Origin: Lentibacillus jeotgali
GTDB taxonomy: Bacteria; Bacillota; Bacilli; Bacillales; Amphibacillaceae
Length of the DNA: 64,000 bases
NCBI RefSeq assembly: GCF_000224785.1
Contig: NZ_AGAV01000012.1
Location: forward strand, 22,546-86,545
Reading direction: 5' to 3'
Numbering within the stretch: the first letter of the stretch is position 1; each line of letters starts with the position of its first letter. The notes below the pieces were generated by a model that saw only the letters and a program-made list of their open reading frames with translations, had not been told where the DNA came from and did no database searches. Both the position numbers and the translations under genes were made by a program. Below are positions 29,467-38,865 of the stretch, in pieces.

Positions 29467-29808
29467 ATGAGTGATATTCGTGCAAATCGGGTAGCAGAAC
29501 AAATGAAAAAGGAATTGGGCGAACTGATCGGGCAAAAAATAAAAGATCCGCGTGTCGGATTTGTCACAGTCACAGATGTCGAAGTGACCGGGGACCTGCA
29601 GCAGGCCAAAATATTTATTTCAGTTCTTGGCAGTGAAGAAGAAAAACATGATACGCTTGTCGGGCTTGCGAAAGCCAAGGGTTTTATCCGCTCGGAAATT
29701 GGCAAGCGTATAAGGCTGCGAAAAACGCCGGAAATATCGTTTGAATTTGATGAGGCCTTAGAACACGGCAATCGCATTGAAGAATTATTGCGTGACTTAA
29801 ATAAATGA
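29467..29808 (+). CDS. rbfA: ribosome-binding factor A
   Basis: RbfA assists 30S maturation and 16S rRNA 5' end processing. The 113-residue single KH-like domain shows [17 protein letters not shown] at the start, [16 protein letters not shown], and the C-terminal [31 protein letters not shown] precedes the ATG. It ends the rimP operon with a terminator. Confidence 0.97.
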   Translation: MSDIRANRVAEQMKKELGELIGQKIKDPRVGFVTVTDVEVTGDLQQAKIFISVLGSEEEKHDTLVGLAKAKGFIRSEIGKRIRLRKTPEISFEFDEALEHGNRIEELLRDLNK

Positions 29809-29828
29809 AGCCCTATGAAGCGCCGCTT

Positions 29829-29857
29829 AATCTGACTTGTTAAAGGGTCAGATTTTT
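29829..29857 (+). terminator. terminator after rbfA
   Basis: AATCTGAC (29829-29836) pairs perfectly with GTCAGATT (29847-29854), followed by TTT. Confidence 0.85.
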
Positions 29858-29917
29858 CCTTGACAGTTAGGAAAAGTATAAATGCTTTGTTTTCAGAAAA
29901 ATGCTGGAGCTGATAGT

Positions 29918-30811
29918 ATGAATGGTATTTTACCCCTATGGAAACCAAAAGGAATGACATCACATGACTGTGTCCTGAAAATACGAAAGCTATTTCGCCT
30001 CAAGAAAGTTGGTCATACAGGGACACTCGATCCTGAAGTAGAGGGAGTTTTGCCTATTTGTATCGGTCAGGCCACTAAAATTGTGCCTTTTCTGACTGAT
30101 ACCAAAAAAAACTACATAGCTGCAATAAAACTTGGGGTATCAACCGAAACTGAAGACAGGCAGGGGCATGTGATCGAAACCAGAGAGATTCTCCATCCTC
30201 CATCTCAACAGGCAATCGAAAACGTGTTACAATTATTCAGGGGATATATAACGCAAATCCCCCCTATGTACTCGGCTGTGAAAGTTAATGGAAAAAAATT
30301 GTACGAATATGCTAGAGAGAATGAATACGTTGAACGTCCTGAACGCAGCGTTTTCATCTACAAGCTTGAGCAGCTTAAGGATGACAATAGCGACCGTTTT
30401 TGGGTACAAGTGGAGTGCTCAAAAGGTACGTATATCCGAACGCTTTGTGTCGATATCGGCAATCGTCTTGGCTTCCCTGCACATATGTCTGAACTGTACA
30501 GAACAGGAACAGGTGCTATTAGTAAAGAAGATACTTTCACATTCAGTGATATTGAGCAATTGGTTAAGGCAGAAAGACACAAGGAATTATTGCTGTCAAT
30601 CGAAAGCTGTCTGACACATATGCAATATATTAATGTTGACCAGACTACTCGAAAACGGATTCTGCACGGGCAAAAACTACCCAAGCCCGAACAGGCTCCT
30701 GAAACTGATCCCTTTTTGGTCAAGCTTGATAAACAAGTTTTAGCAGTCTATCAGACACACCCGGACAACAGCACAATCATGAAGCCGGTGCGGGTGTTTA
30801 ATCATGAATAA
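29918..30811 (+). CDS. truB: tRNA pseudouridine(55) synthase TruB
   Basis: TruB makes pseudouridine 55 in the T-loop of tRNAs. The catalytic Asp38 is in GHTGTLDPEVEG, and the motifs LPLWKPKGMTSHD and YSAVKVNGKKLYEYAR are present. I place the start at ATG 29918, which follows CTGGAG and yields the normal N-terminus; an upstream ATG at 29882 adds unrelated residues. At 297 residues with a C-terminal PUA-like region it is of normal length. A TTGACA at 29860 may be part of its promoter, but no good -10 fits. ribF follows after 21 bases. Confidence 0.96.
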   Translation: MNGILPLWKPKGMTSHDCVLKIRKLFRLKKVGHTGTLDPEVEGVLPICIGQATKIVPFLTDTKKNYIAAIKLGVSTETEDRQGHVIETREILHPPSQQAIENVLQLFRGYITQIPPMYSAVKVNGKKLYEYARENEYVERPERSVFIYKLEQLKDDNSDRFWVQVECSKGTYIRTLCVDIGNRLGFPAHMSELYRTGTGAISKEDTFTFSDIEQLVKAERHKELLLSIESCLTHMQYINVDQTTRKRILHGQKLPKPEQAPETDPFLVKLDKQVLAVYQTHPDNSTIMKPVRVFNHE

Positions 30812-30832
30812 TAGAAGTGCAGGTGACGTAAT

Positions 30833-31777
30833 TTGCGGACAATCAGATTAACCTATCCTCATACATTAATATTGGACGAATTACCTGAAACAGCTGCTGC
30901 CATCGGATTTTTTGATGGTATCCACGGAGGCCATCAAGAGGTGATTGAGGCTGCGGTAAATGAAGCAAAGTCTAAAGGCATGGAAAGTGCTGTCATCACA
31001 TTTTACCCGCACCCATCCGTTGTATTGAAAAAGGATGTCGAACATGTCCAATACATTACGCCTTTAAAGGAAAAGCAGAAGATATTACAGCAATTGGGCG
31101 TGGACAGGCTTTATATCATCAATTTTAATAAAGAGTTGTCTTCACTTGAGCCGCAAACATTCATTGACCATTTTATTATCAATTTAAATATTAAATTTCT
31201 TGTTGCCGGATTTGACTTTTCCTATGGGCACAAAGGCAAGGGAAACAAGCAAACAATACAAGAGCATTCGAGGGGATTATTTGACTATACAATAATCGAT
31301 CAGGTTCAATCCGGAAATCAAAAAATAAGCTCGACCAGGGTAAGGGAGCTGTTGAAAACAGGCCAGGTTGAAAAAGCCAACGATTTATTGGGTAGGCCAC
31401 TGGTTGTCCGGGGTGTCGTCAAAGAAGGCGATAAGCGCGGCAGGAAAATCGGATATCCAACAGCTAACTTAGAAGTGGATTCTGAAGCATTATTGCCAAA
31501 AATCGGAGTCTATGCTGTTAAAATCCGTTTTAAGAATGAGGTATATGAAGGAATGGCGAGCCTGGGCTATAACCCGACGTTCACTGCGGACCGTGATGAG
31601 CCTATTATTGAGGTTAATATATTTGACTATAATAATGAATTATATGGTGAGGAACTCGTTCTGGAATGGCACCGTTATACTCGGGAAGAGATCAAATTTG
31701 ACAGCGCTGAAGAGCTAATCAGACAGATTGAAGAAGACGAGAAATGTATCAGGCGTTATTTCTATTCGGAGTCGTAA
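30833..31777 (+). CDS. ribF: bifunctional riboflavin kinase / FAD synthetase
   Basis: RibF (RibC in B. subtilis) converts riboflavin to FMN and then FAD. The N-terminal nucleotidyltransferase domain shows AIGFFDGIHGGHQEV (about residue 22) and ISSTRVRELL. The C-terminal kinase domain includes GDKRGRKIGYPTANLEV and EVNIFDYNNELYGE. It starts at TTG after AGGTGAC. truB-ribF-rpsO is the conserved order. No FMN riboswitch was seen, as expected for this gene. Confidence 0.96.
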   Translation: MRTIRLTYPHTLILDELPETAAAIGFFDGIHGGHQEVIEAAVNEAKSKGMESAVITFYPHPSVVLKKDVEHVQYITPLKEKQKILQQLGVDRLYIINFNKELSSLEPQTFIDHFIINLNIKFLVAGFDFSYGHKGKGNKQTIQEHSRGLFDYTIIDQVQSGNQKISSTRVRELLKTGQVEKANDLLGRPLVVRGVVKEGDKRGRKIGYPTANLEVDSEALLPKIGVYAVKIRFKNEVYEGMASLGYNPTFTADRDEPIIEVNIFDYNNELYGEELVLEWHRYTREEIKFDSAEELIRQIEEDEKCIRRYFYSES

Positions 31778-31812
31778 AATTGCTTGCTCCCCCTTGCATT
31801 TTTACTGAAAAA

Positions 31813-31909
31813 GATGTAACCTTGAATACATCAACCATCGCTTGGCAAATCGTAACTCCGGCGATTGCTGGGGGATTGGGGATATCAATAATTAATGGAG
31901 GTGAGCCGA
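31813..31909 (+). promoter_or_regulatory. candidate S15 autoregulatory leader
   Basis: The leader contains a perfect hairpin GATGTA (31813-31818) / TACATC (31827-31832) and a second possible pairing of ATCGC with GCGAT around CTCCG. Structured rpsO leaders that bind S15 are known in Firmicutes. Assignment here is by position and folding potential only. Confidence 0.45.
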
Positions 31910-32179
31910 ATGGCTATCACAAAAGAACGTAAGAATGAAATTATCAGTGAATATAAAGTACATGAGAATGATACTGGTTCCCCGGAAGTACAGATTGCTG
32001 TATTGACTGAGGACATCACTAAGTTAAACGAGCATTTACGCGTTCACAAAAAAGATCACCATTCACGGCGAGGTCTTTTGAAAATGGTAGGAAGGCGCCG
32101 TAACTTGTTGAACTACCTGCGAAACAAAGATGTTACACGTTACCGTGAACTAATTAAAAAACTCGGTCTACGCCGATAA
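31910..32179 (+). CDS. rpsO: 30S ribosomal protein S15
   Basis: S15 is an early-binding protein of the 30S central domain. The 89 residues include the signature [35 protein letters not shown] and [12 protein letters not shown]. The start ATG 31910 follows GGAGGTGAGC; the in-frame ATG at 31895 overlaps that site and is rejected. A strong terminator follows. Confidence 0.98.
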   Translation: MAITKERKNEIISEYKVHENDTGSPEVQIAVLTEDITKLNEHLRVHKKDHHSRRGLLKMVGRRRNLLNYLRNKDVTRYRELIKKLGLRR

Positions 32180-32180
32180 G

Positions 32181-32208
32181 AAAAAAGCAGGAGAAATCCT
32201 GCTTTTTT
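32181..32208 (+). terminator. terminator after rpsO
   Basis: A-run plus GCAGGA (32187-32192), loop GAAA, TCCTGC (32197-32202), then TTTTTT. The flanking A and T runs extend the stem. Confidence 0.93.
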
Positions 32209-32226
32209 CTTCGTGTATACATAAAA

Positions 32227-32255
32227 TTTACATTTACGCTCATTAACTATAAAAT
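32227..32255 (+). promoter_or_regulatory. sigma-A promoter for pnpA
   Basis: TTTACA (32227-32232), 17 bases, TAAAAT (32250-32255), ending 39 bases before the pnpA start. Confidence 0.6.
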
Positions 32256-32294
32256 GAAAGCAGTAAGTGTTTTTGGAAGGGAGTTTTATTACGA

Positions 32295-34409
32295 ATGACA
32301 CAAGAGAAGAAAAAGTTCTCCACGGAAATAGCTGGCAGAACATTTACAGTCGAAACCGGAGAACTTGCAAAACAGGCAAACGGGGCATGTATGATGCGCT
32401 ATGGTGATACATCTGTATTGTCAGTAGCAACTGCCTCCAAAGAACCAAAAGACCTCCCGTTTTTTCCGCTGACCGTAAACTATGAGGAGCGGCTGTATGC
32501 GGTAGGAAAAATTCCCGGCGGCTTTATTAAGCGGGAAGGCCGGCCAAGCGAAAAAGCCACATTAACCTCCCGTCTCATTGATCGACCGATCCGTCCGTTG
32601 TTCCCTGATGGATACCGTAATGAGGTACAAGTTATCAGTACAGTAATGAGTGTCGATCAGGACTGTTCCACAGAAATTGCAGCAATGGTTGGTTCATCAA
32701 TTGCACTTTCCATCTCGGATATACCATTTTCCGAACCGATTGCAGGTGTACATGTTGGGCGTGTAAATGGTGAATTTGTTATCAATCCGACTGTTGAGCA
32801 GGAGGAAAAAAGTGATATAGATTTAACTGTTGCCGGAACAAAAAGTGCAATCAACATGGTTGAAGCAGGCGCTGACGAAGTCCCGGAAGATACTATGCTT
32901 GAGGCAATTATGTTCGGTCATCAGGAAATCATCCGACTTATTGAATTCCAGGAGACAATCATTGAAGCAGTCGGCGTCCAGAAGCAGGAATTCAATGCGG
33001 GGACCGCTGATGATGAACTGCTTGCCAAGCTTGAGGATCAGGCCAGAGGCAAATTGCTTGAAGCCATCCAGACCGAGGGCAAAAAAGAACGGGAAGAAGC
33101 TATCAGCCAAACAAAAGATAATGTTCTTGCATCGTTCGAGGAGGAAGAAGAAGAGGTTATTGGTCAGGTTAAATCCATTTTGGACGATATGGTCAAGGAA
33201 GAAGTCCGCAGACTGATCACAAAAGAAAAGATCCGTCCTGACGGGCGCAAAATCGATGAAATCCGCCAATTATCATCTAAAGTCGGTGTTTTGCCGAGGA
33301 CACACGGATCCGGTCTGTTTACACGTGGCCAAACCCAGGCTTTAAGCGTCTGCACACTGGGAGCATTAGGGGACGTTCAAATATTGGACGGGCTTGATTT
33401 GGAAGAATCCAAGCGGTTTATGCACCATTACAACTTCCCGCAATACAGTGTCGGTGAAACAGGTCCGATTAGAGGACCGGGGCGCAGAGAAATCGGTCAC
33501 GGGGCATTGGGCGAACGTGCCCTTGAAAAAGTTGTTCCATCTGAAAAGGAATTTCCATATACTATCAGGCTTGTATCCGAGGTATTGGAGTCAAATGGTT
33601 CTACCTCACAGGCAAGTATTTGCGGCAGTACATTGGCTATGATGGATGCAGGTGTGCCGATTAAAGCACCGGTTGCCGGTATCGCAATGGGACTTGTGAA
33701 ATCGGGTGATGACTACACGATCTTAACCGATATCCAGGGCATGGAAGATGCACTTGGTGATATGGACTTTAAAGTAGCCGGTACCGAACAGGGCGTGACC
33801 GCACTGCAAATGGACATTAAAATTGAAGGCTTGTCCAAAGACATTTTGGAAGAAGCTTTATCGCAGGCCAGAAAAGGCCGGATGCAGATTCTCGAATCAA
33901 TGCTTGCAACGATTGAAGAACCAAGATCCAAATTGTCCCAGTACGCGCCTAAAATTTTAACAATGAACATCAATCCGGATAAAATTCGTGACGTTATCGG
34001 GCCAAGCGGAAAGCAAATTAATCAGATCATTGATGAGACAGGCGTCAAAATTGATATCGAACAAGATGGCAGTGTCTTTATTTCCTCTCCTGATGCGGAT
34101 ATGAACAATGAGGCAAAACAGATTATTGAAGATCTTGTACGGGAAGTTGAAGCAGGTCAAGTCTACCTGGGAACCGTTAAACGGATTGAAAAATTCGGGG
34201 CGTTCGTTGAATTGTTTAAAGGGAAAGATGGTTTGGTCCATATATCCGAATTACAGGAAGAACGAACAAAAAAAGTTGAAGATGCAGTATCCATCGGTGA
34301 TCAAATCATGGTGAAAGTCAAAGAAATTGATAACCAGGGACGCATCAATCTTTCACGAAAAGCGATATTAAAAGAAGAACGGGAAAAACGTGAGAAGCAA
34401 CAATCATAG
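32295..34409 (+). CDS. pnpA: polyribonucleotide nucleotidyltransferase
   Basis: PNPase degrades RNA 3' to 5' by phosphorolysis and acts with RNase Y (60948) in RNA turnover. Two RNase PH domains (about 1-210 and 310-545) are joined by a helical domain rich in Glu/Lys. A KH domain ([16 protein letters not shown], about 565) and an S1 domain ([18 protein letters not shown], about 622) follow. Length 704 residues, as usual. The start ATG lies 12 bases after GGAAGGGAG, a rather long spacing. Confidence 0.98.
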   Translation: MTQEKKKFSTEIAGRTFTVETGELAKQANGACMMRYGDTSVLSVATASKEPKDLPFFPLTVNYEERLYAVGKIPGGFIKREGRPSEKATLTSRLIDRPIRPLFPDGYRNEVQVISTVMSVDQDCSTEIAAMVGSSIALSISDIPFSEPIAGVHVGRVNGEFVINPTVEQEEKSDIDLTVAGTKSAINMVEAGADEVPEDTMLEAIMFGHQEIIRLIEFQETIIEAVGVQKQEFNAGTADDELLAKLEDQARGKLLEAIQTEGKKEREEAISQTKDNVLASFEEEEEEVIGQVKSILDDMVKEEVRRLITKEKIRPDGRKIDEIRQLSSKVGVLPRTHGSGLFTRGQTQALSVCTLGALGDVQILDGLDLEESKRFMHHYNFPQYSVGETGPIRGPGRREIGHGALGERALEKVVPSEKEFPYTIRLVSEVLESNGSTSQASICGSTLAMMDAGVPIKAPVAGIAMGLVKSGDDYTILTDIQGMEDALGDMDFKVAGTEQGVTALQMDIKIEGLSKDILEEALSQARKGRMQILESMLATIEEPRSKLSQYAPKILTMNINPDKIRDVIGPSGKQINQIIDETGVKIDIEQDGSVFISSPDADMNNEAKQIIEDLVREVEAGQVYLGTVKRIEKFGAFVELFKGKDGLVHISELQEERTKKVEDAVSIGDQIMVKVKEIDNQGRINLSRKAILKEEREKREKQQS

Positions 34410-34421
34410 GTACTGAAATAA

Positions 34422-34448
34422 GAAGCTGGAAAACCAGTTTCTTTTTTT
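34422..34448 (+). terminator. terminator after pnpA
   Basis: GAAGCTGG (34422-34429) pairs with CCAGTTTC (34434-34441) around AAAA, then seven T. Confidence 0.85.
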
Positions 34449-34539
34449 AATGCCTGAAAAAAGAAGGAACACTTCATTCGTGTTTCTCTTTTCATAACCT
34501 GTCCATCCTTATCATAGTGATTAGTGAGGGGGGTTATGA

Positions 34540-35496
34540 ATGTATCGGTATCGTACATTTGTACATGTTTGTGTGTTTATTCTGATTGTTGCCATTTCAT
34601 TTGATTTTACGTATGATCCGTTTGAACCAAATGAAACCGAGACATTTTCCACAGTAGTTGATAAAGCTGGCATGACTGACGATCCGCTTTATGACGAAAT
34701 ACAGAAAAAAAGCGATGCGTATGAGAAAGAACCCCAAAATGCTGTGATTGATAAAGTGTGGAAAAAGATACCCGGACTTAATGGCAAAAAAGTGGATATT
34801 GAGAAATCCTATGAGCAAATGAAAAAGAATGAGAAATTTGATGAGACCTTGCTTGTCTATGAGCAGAATACCCCCGAAATAACGCTGGATGATTTGCCTG
34901 CCGCTCCGATTTATCGAGGTAATCCCGGTAAGGATATGGTTGGATTTTTAATCAACGTGTCATGGGGGACTGAATATATCCCGGCAATCCTGAATATCTT
35001 AAAAGAACATCATGTTAAAGCCACTTTTTTTATTGAGGGAAAATGGGCGATGGAAAATACGGACACTGTGAAAATGATTCAGGAGCAGGGACATGTCATC
35101 GGGAATCATGCCTATAATCATCCCGCTATGTCACGGCTTTCCAAACAGGATATGATGGAGCAAATCAGCCGGACCAATGAAATACTTGAAGCGATTACGG
35201 GGGAAACACCTCAATGGTTTGCTCCGCCGAGCGGTGATTTTAACGATCAGGTAGTAAAGGCAGCGGCTGAACAGGATATGGAAACGATTCTTTGGAGCGT
35301 TGACACGATTGATTGGAAGAATCCATCTGAATCTGTTATGATAAATCGAGTGAACAACAATATCCACCCCGGTGCAACGCTTTTGATGCACCCTACACCT
35401 TCAATTGTGGAAGGGCTGGATTCAATGATCGGAATCATAGAAGAAAAAGGTTATAAAATTGGTACGCTCAACAATTTATTAAGTTCGGAACGATAA
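34540..35496 (+). CDS. ylxY: polysaccharide deacetylase-like protein YlxY, probably inactive
   Basis: The 318-residue protein has an N-terminal signal-anchor helix (about 6-24), a charged stalk, and a NodB-like domain from about 125. The HxxxxH-type metal motif is present as GNHAYNHPAM and the late motif as SVDTIDW. The usual catalytic TFDDGP is replaced by LINVSWGTEY, and the RxPxG motif reads APPSG. It is therefore probably not an active deacetylase. From memory, B. subtilis YlxY has a similar replacement. It sits between pnpA and mlpA as in B. subtilis. The family is linked to spore cortex or wall by annotation only. Confidence 0.9.
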   Translation: MYRYRTFVHVCVFILIVAISFDFTYDPFEPNETETFSTVVDKAGMTDDPLYDEIQKKSDAYEKEPQNAVIDKVWKKIPGLNGKKVDIEKSYEQMKKNEKFDETLLVYEQNTPEITLDDLPAAPIYRGNPGKDMVGFLINVSWGTEYIPAILNILKEHHVKATFFIEGKWAMENTDTVKMIQEQGHVIGNHAYNHPAMSRLSKQDMMEQISRTNEILEAITGETPQWFAPPSGDFNDQVVKAAAEQDMETILWSVDTIDWKNPSESVMINRVNNNIHPGATLLMHPTPSIVEGLDSMIGIIEEKGYKIGTLNNLLSSER

Positions 35497-35523
35497 AGGC
35501 GGATTTAAGTAGGAGGAAAAGTA

Positions 35524-36744
35524 TTGGTTGAAAAACATACAAGCGGAAACGGACTGCGGATAGTTCTGGAAAATATACCGTCAGTCCGGTCGGTCACAAT
35601 CGGTATATGGGTGAAGACTGGATCACGTAATGAAACAAAAGAAATAAACGGTATTTCTCATTTTTTGGAGCATATGTTTTTTAAAGGGACCAGTAAGAGG
35701 ACCGCTCAGGATATTGCTGAAGCATTTGACGCGATCGGCGGGCAGGTCAATGCATTTACTTCAAAAGAGTATACGTGTTTTTATGCAAAAGTGATGGATA
35801 CCCATAAGGAGAAAGCGCTTGAGATACTGGCGGATATGTTCTTCAATTCTTCATTTGATGAAGTGGAAATGGAACGCGAGAAAAAAGTTGTTTTAGAAGA
35901 AATTAAAATGTATGAAGATACCCCGGATGATATAGTCCATGATATATTGGCACGTGCTTCGTTCGGCGATCACCCTCTGGGTTATCCGATTCTGGGAACC
36001 GAAAAACAATTGGAGTCGTTAACACCCGCTTCATTAAGAGAATATATTAACGAACGGTATACACCTGAGAATGTTGTTGTATCAGTTGCAGGCAATGTGG
36101 ATAATTCATTTATTAAGACGGTAGATGACTATTTTGGCGGATTTGAATCGAATGCCAAACATACGGATATGGAGCAGCCAGCATTTTTGGGCAATCAGAT
36201 TGAACGTCATAAGGATACTGAACAGGCGCATTTGTGTCTGGGGTATAATGGTCTGCCGGTAGATGATGAAAATATGTACAGTTTGATTATTTTAAACAAT
36301 GTACTTGGCGGCAGCATGAGTTCGCGTCTCTTTCAGGAGATCCGGGAAAAGCAGGGTCTTGCATACGCTGTCTTTTCGTATCATGCGTCATTTTTGGATA
36401 ATGGCTTATTAACGATTTATGCTGGCACCGGCAAGGAGCAACTGCCGCAGTTAAAGGATACTATCAACAGAACGGTGAATGATCTGATTCAAAATGGCTT
36501 GACTGATAAGGAATTGACAAACAGTAAGGAACAGTTGAAAGGCAATCTGATGCTTAGTTTGGAAAGCACCAGCAGCCGGATGAGCCGCAATGGAAGGAAT
36601 GAATTGCTACTGAATAAACATCGTTCGCTGGATGACATGATCACACAAATAGATGCGGTTGATCATGATAAAATGCAGCAAGTCATCGATTCCACTTTCC
36701 GCCACGCACCATCAAGTGCACTTATTGCACCTGAGACGGCATAG
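35524..36744 (+). CDS. mlpA: M16 family zinc peptidase (YmxG/MlpA)
   Basis: This 406-residue protein is a pitrilysin-family peptidase resembling mitochondrial processing peptidase beta. The inverted zinc motif HFLEH is at residues 46-50 with a downstream Glu about 76 residues later in the EREKKVVLEEI block. Two homologous halves are seen, the second with GGSMSSRLFQEIREKQGLAY. The start is TTG after AGGAGGAAA. MlpA in B. subtilis is reported to affect extracellular protease production. It lies 27 bases after ylxY. Confidence 0.93.
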   Translation: MVEKHTSGNGLRIVLENIPSVRSVTIGIWVKTGSRNETKEINGISHFLEHMFFKGTSKRTAQDIAEAFDAIGGQVNAFTSKEYTCFYAKVMDTHKEKALEILADMFFNSSFDEVEMEREKKVVLEEIKMYEDTPDDIVHDILARASFGDHPLGYPILGTEKQLESLTPASLREYINERYTPENVVVSVAGNVDNSFIKTVDDYFGGFESNAKHTDMEQPAFLGNQIERHKDTEQAHLCLGYNGLPVDDENMYSLIILNNVLGGSMSSRLFQEIREKQGLAYAVFSYHASFLDNGLLTIYAGTGKEQLPQLKDTINRTVNDLIQNGLTDKELTNSKEQLKGNLMLSLESTSSRMSRNGRNELLLNKHRSLDDMITQIDAVDHDKMQQVIDSTFRHAPSSALIAPETA

Positions 36745-36786
36745 TTTCCAACCGATGACCATATATTGATGCTGGGGGGCGATTTG

Positions 36787-37029
36787 ATGCGGTATAAGGA
36801 TATCAGTGCCAAGGAGATTGTGGATGTAAATCATGGGGCACGGCTTGGAGTACTGGGTCAGACGGATCTGGAAATTGATGAAAAGACAGGGCAGATCGAA
36901 TCCTTCATCATACCGAATTATAAATGGTTCGGTCTAAAAAAAGAAGGTGCCGAAACGAAGATCAGATGGCGGTCAATCCGAAAAATTGGTGAGGATATGA
37001 TTATGATTGAGCCGGATGATCACGAATAA
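36787..37029 (+). CDS. ymxH: PRC-barrel-like protein YmxH (YlmC/YmxH family)
   Basis: An 80-residue protein of the YlmC/YmxH family, annotated as sporulation-linked. The motif KEIVDVNHGARLGVLGQTDL (from residue 8) is the family hallmark, followed by a PRC-barrel-like beta sheet. ATG 36787 follows GGGGGGCGA; the in-frame TTG upstream (36766) precedes that site and is rejected. It closes the ylxY-mlpA-ymxH cluster and is followed by two hairpins. Confidence 0.92.
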   Translation: MRYKDISAKEIVDVNHGARLGVLGQTDLEIDEKTGQIESFIIPNYKWFGLKKEGAETKIRWRSIRKIGEDMIMIEPDDHE

Positions 37030-37030
37030 T

Positions 37031-37133
37031 CAGTAAGCTGCCCGCCAATACTGACGGCTTACTGACCTTTATATGCCGAATAGGACAGCTGTAATGAAAG
37101 CTGGTGTCATGATTCATGACGCCGGCTTTTTTT
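37031..37133 (+). terminator. double hairpin terminator after ymxH
   Basis: First hairpin: CAGTAAGC (37031-37038) / GCTTACTG (37057-37064), with no T-run. Second: AAAGCTGGTGTCATGA (37097-37112) / TCATGACGCCGGCTTT (37114-37129), with two wobble pairs and a T-run to 37133. The inner bases form the loop. Confidence 0.88.
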
Positions 37134-37136
37134 ATT

Positions 37137-37224
37137 GGCAGTTAAGGAAGTATAAATAGTTTCTTACTGCATAAGGGCAACTAAGGCTTTCGCCATAAAA
37201 GCTTGGCGATAAGTCAAGTTTTTT
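37137..37224 (+). repeat. two-stem interspersed repeat, copy 2
   Basis: This is nearly identical to 8997-9083. Two of its differences, G for A in the first stem (TAAGGAA) and T for C in the second (GATAAGTC), turn Watson-Crick pairs into G·U pairs, so RNA pairing is kept. It again begins right after a terminator T-run. Confidence 0.85.
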
Positions 37225-37266
37225 AATAAAACAAGCTGAACCTGAATTTTTCCGATTCCAGTAATC

Positions 37267-37293
37267 ACTAACTGCTGATATGCACATAAACTA
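37267..37293 (+). promoter_or_regulatory. candidate sigma-K promoter for spoVFA
   Basis: AC at 37267-37268, 16 bases, then CATAAACTA (37285-37293), matching the sigma-K pattern AC...CATAnnnTA. It lies 47 bases before dpaA. In B. subtilis the spoVF genes are sigma-K dependent in the mother cell. Confidence 0.5.
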
Positions 37294-37339
37294 TTTTGAA
37301 CACCTATTTTGAAGAAGCAGTACGGAGGGATTTTTAGTC

Positions 37340-38224
37340 ATGACGCAACAAATTGCTGTAATAGGCGGAGATGCTCGCTATCTGGAGCTGATACGTCAGC
37401 TGCAGGCATTGCCCAATACGACGATTTCACTGGTGGGCTTTGACAAACTCGAGCAAGGTTTTACCGGGTTAAACCAAACCGACTTCGCTGATTTGGACCA
37501 AGGGAAGATGGACGCGATTGTATTGCCAATCACAGGAACCGACCCCCAGGGGTATGTAGAAACCGTGTTTTCCGATCAGACAGTTCAGCTGACAAATGAG
37601 TGGTTTGAAGGTTTGGGTGATAGTACGGCCGTATTCACCGGCATTTCTAACGACTATTTGGATGCTGTGAGTAAAGCATCGAATGTAGAACTTGTTCCAT
37701 TACTTAACCGGGATGATGTTGCCATTTATAATTCAATTCCGACAGCCGAGGGTGTGATCATGATGGCGATTGAACATACCGATTATACCATTCATTCATC
37801 AAGGGTGATTGTTGTCGGGTTTGGCCGGGTCGGAAACACAGTCGCTAATAAATTTGCCGCACTTGGGGCGAAGGTTTCAGTCTGTGCTAAAAGTATTATG
37901 GATCTTGCGAGAATTACAGAGTTGGGACATACAGCTATCCCGTTTGACGAATTGCATAAATTTACACATGACTGTGATTTATTAATTAATACAGTTCCTG
38001 CCCGAGTGGTTACGAAAAATTCAATTCAACATCTTCCGCCGCACGGCATTATATTTGATCTCGCCTCAAAGCCTGGTGGCACCGATTTTGATTATGCAAG
38101 ACAGCGGGGCATTAAGTCGATTTTGGCAAAAAGTCTGCCTGGAATCGTCGCTCCGAAAACCGCCGGAAAAATTTTGGCTGATGTTATTAAACAATTTTTG
38201 CTTAAACGAGAGGAGAAGATATGA
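37340..38224 (+). CDS. spoVFA: dipicolinate synthase subunit A (SpoVFA)
   Basis: DpaA and DpaB oxidise the lysine-pathway intermediate (dihydroxy)tetrahydrodipicolinate to dipicolinic acid, the spore-core calcium chelator. The 294-residue protein has an N-terminal domain with QIAVIGGDARYLELI and a Rossmann NAD(P) domain with VVVGFGRVGNTVANKFA (about 157). ACGGAGGGAT precedes the ATG. It overlaps spoVFB by 4 bases. Its neighbours asd, dapG and dapA supply the substrate, so the whole cluster makes dipicolinate. Confidence 0.96.
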   Translation: MTQQIAVIGGDARYLELIRQLQALPNTTISLVGFDKLEQGFTGLNQTDFADLDQGKMDAIVLPITGTDPQGYVETVFSDQTVQLTNEWFEGLGDSTAVFTGISNDYLDAVSKASNVELVPLLNRDDVAIYNSIPTAEGVIMMAIEHTDYTIHSSRVIVVGFGRVGNTVANKFAALGAKVSVCAKSIMDLARITELGHTAIPFDELHKFTHDCDLLINTVPARVVTKNSIQHLPPHGIIFDLASKPGGTDFDYARQRGIKSILAKSLPGIVAPKTAGKILADVIKQFLLKREEKI

Positions 38225-38829
38225 TGGGATTGAAAGGAAAGCGGATTGGGTTTGGTGTGACCGGATCACACTGCACCTATGACCAAGTATTTCCCCAGCT
38301 GGAAAAGCTGATGGATGCCGGGGCAGAGGTAATACCGGTTGTATCGTATACAGTACAGAATACGGACACCAAATTCGGAAAAGCGGATGATCATGTCGCA
38401 AAAATTGAATCTATTACGGGAAAACGTGCCATTAAAACCATCCCGGAAGCAGAACCGCTTGGACCAGAACTCCAGCTTGATTGCATGGTCGTGGCGCCAT
38501 TAACAGGGAATTCTATGAGCAAGCTGGCTAATGCGCTGACCGACACGCCGGTCTTAATGGCCGTAAAGGCTACAATGCGAAATCAGAACCCAATTGTCCT
38601 AGGTATATCCACGAACGACGCCCTTGGGTTAAATGGCGTCAACCTGATGCGGCTGATGGCGAGTAAATTCTTTTATTTTATTCCATATGGCCAGGATAAT
38701 CCATATAAGAAGCCCAATTCACTCGTCTCTAATATGGACCTGTTGTCTGATACCATTGAATCGGCATTAAACTATCAGCAACTTCAACCCGTGATTATTC
38801 CTCATATTAATGATAGTATGGTAGAATAA
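38221..38829 (+). CDS. spoVFB: dipicolinate synthase subunit B (SpoVFB)
   Basis: Second subunit of dipicolinate synthase, a flavoprotein-like fold. The 202 residues include RIGFGVTGSHCTYDQVFPQ at the start and the conserved MVVAPLTGNSMSKLANAL, resembling the flavin-binding region of Dfp-type proteins. The ATG overlaps the spoVFA stop (ATGA), and the ribosome binding site GAGGAGA lies within spoVFA. A second ATG follows immediately (38224). Confidence 0.96.
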   Translation: MMGLKGKRIGFGVTGSHCTYDQVFPQLEKLMDAGAEVIPVVSYTVQNTDTKFGKADDHVAKIESITGKRAIKTIPEAEPLGPELQLDCMVVAPLTGNSMSKLANALTDTPVLMAVKATMRNQNPIVLGISTNDALGLNGVNLMRLMASKFFYFIPYGQDNPYKKPNSLVSNMDLLSDTIESALNYQQLQPVIIPHINDSMVE

Positions 38830-38865
38830 GGTGGAAATAAACTTATTAGAGAGGTGTCTTACGGA

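Noticed and set aside
31744..31932. 62-codon plus-strand frame across the ribF end and rpsO leader
   Set aside because: No ribosome binding site, overlaps ribF and the structured rpsO leader; it ends inside rpsO.
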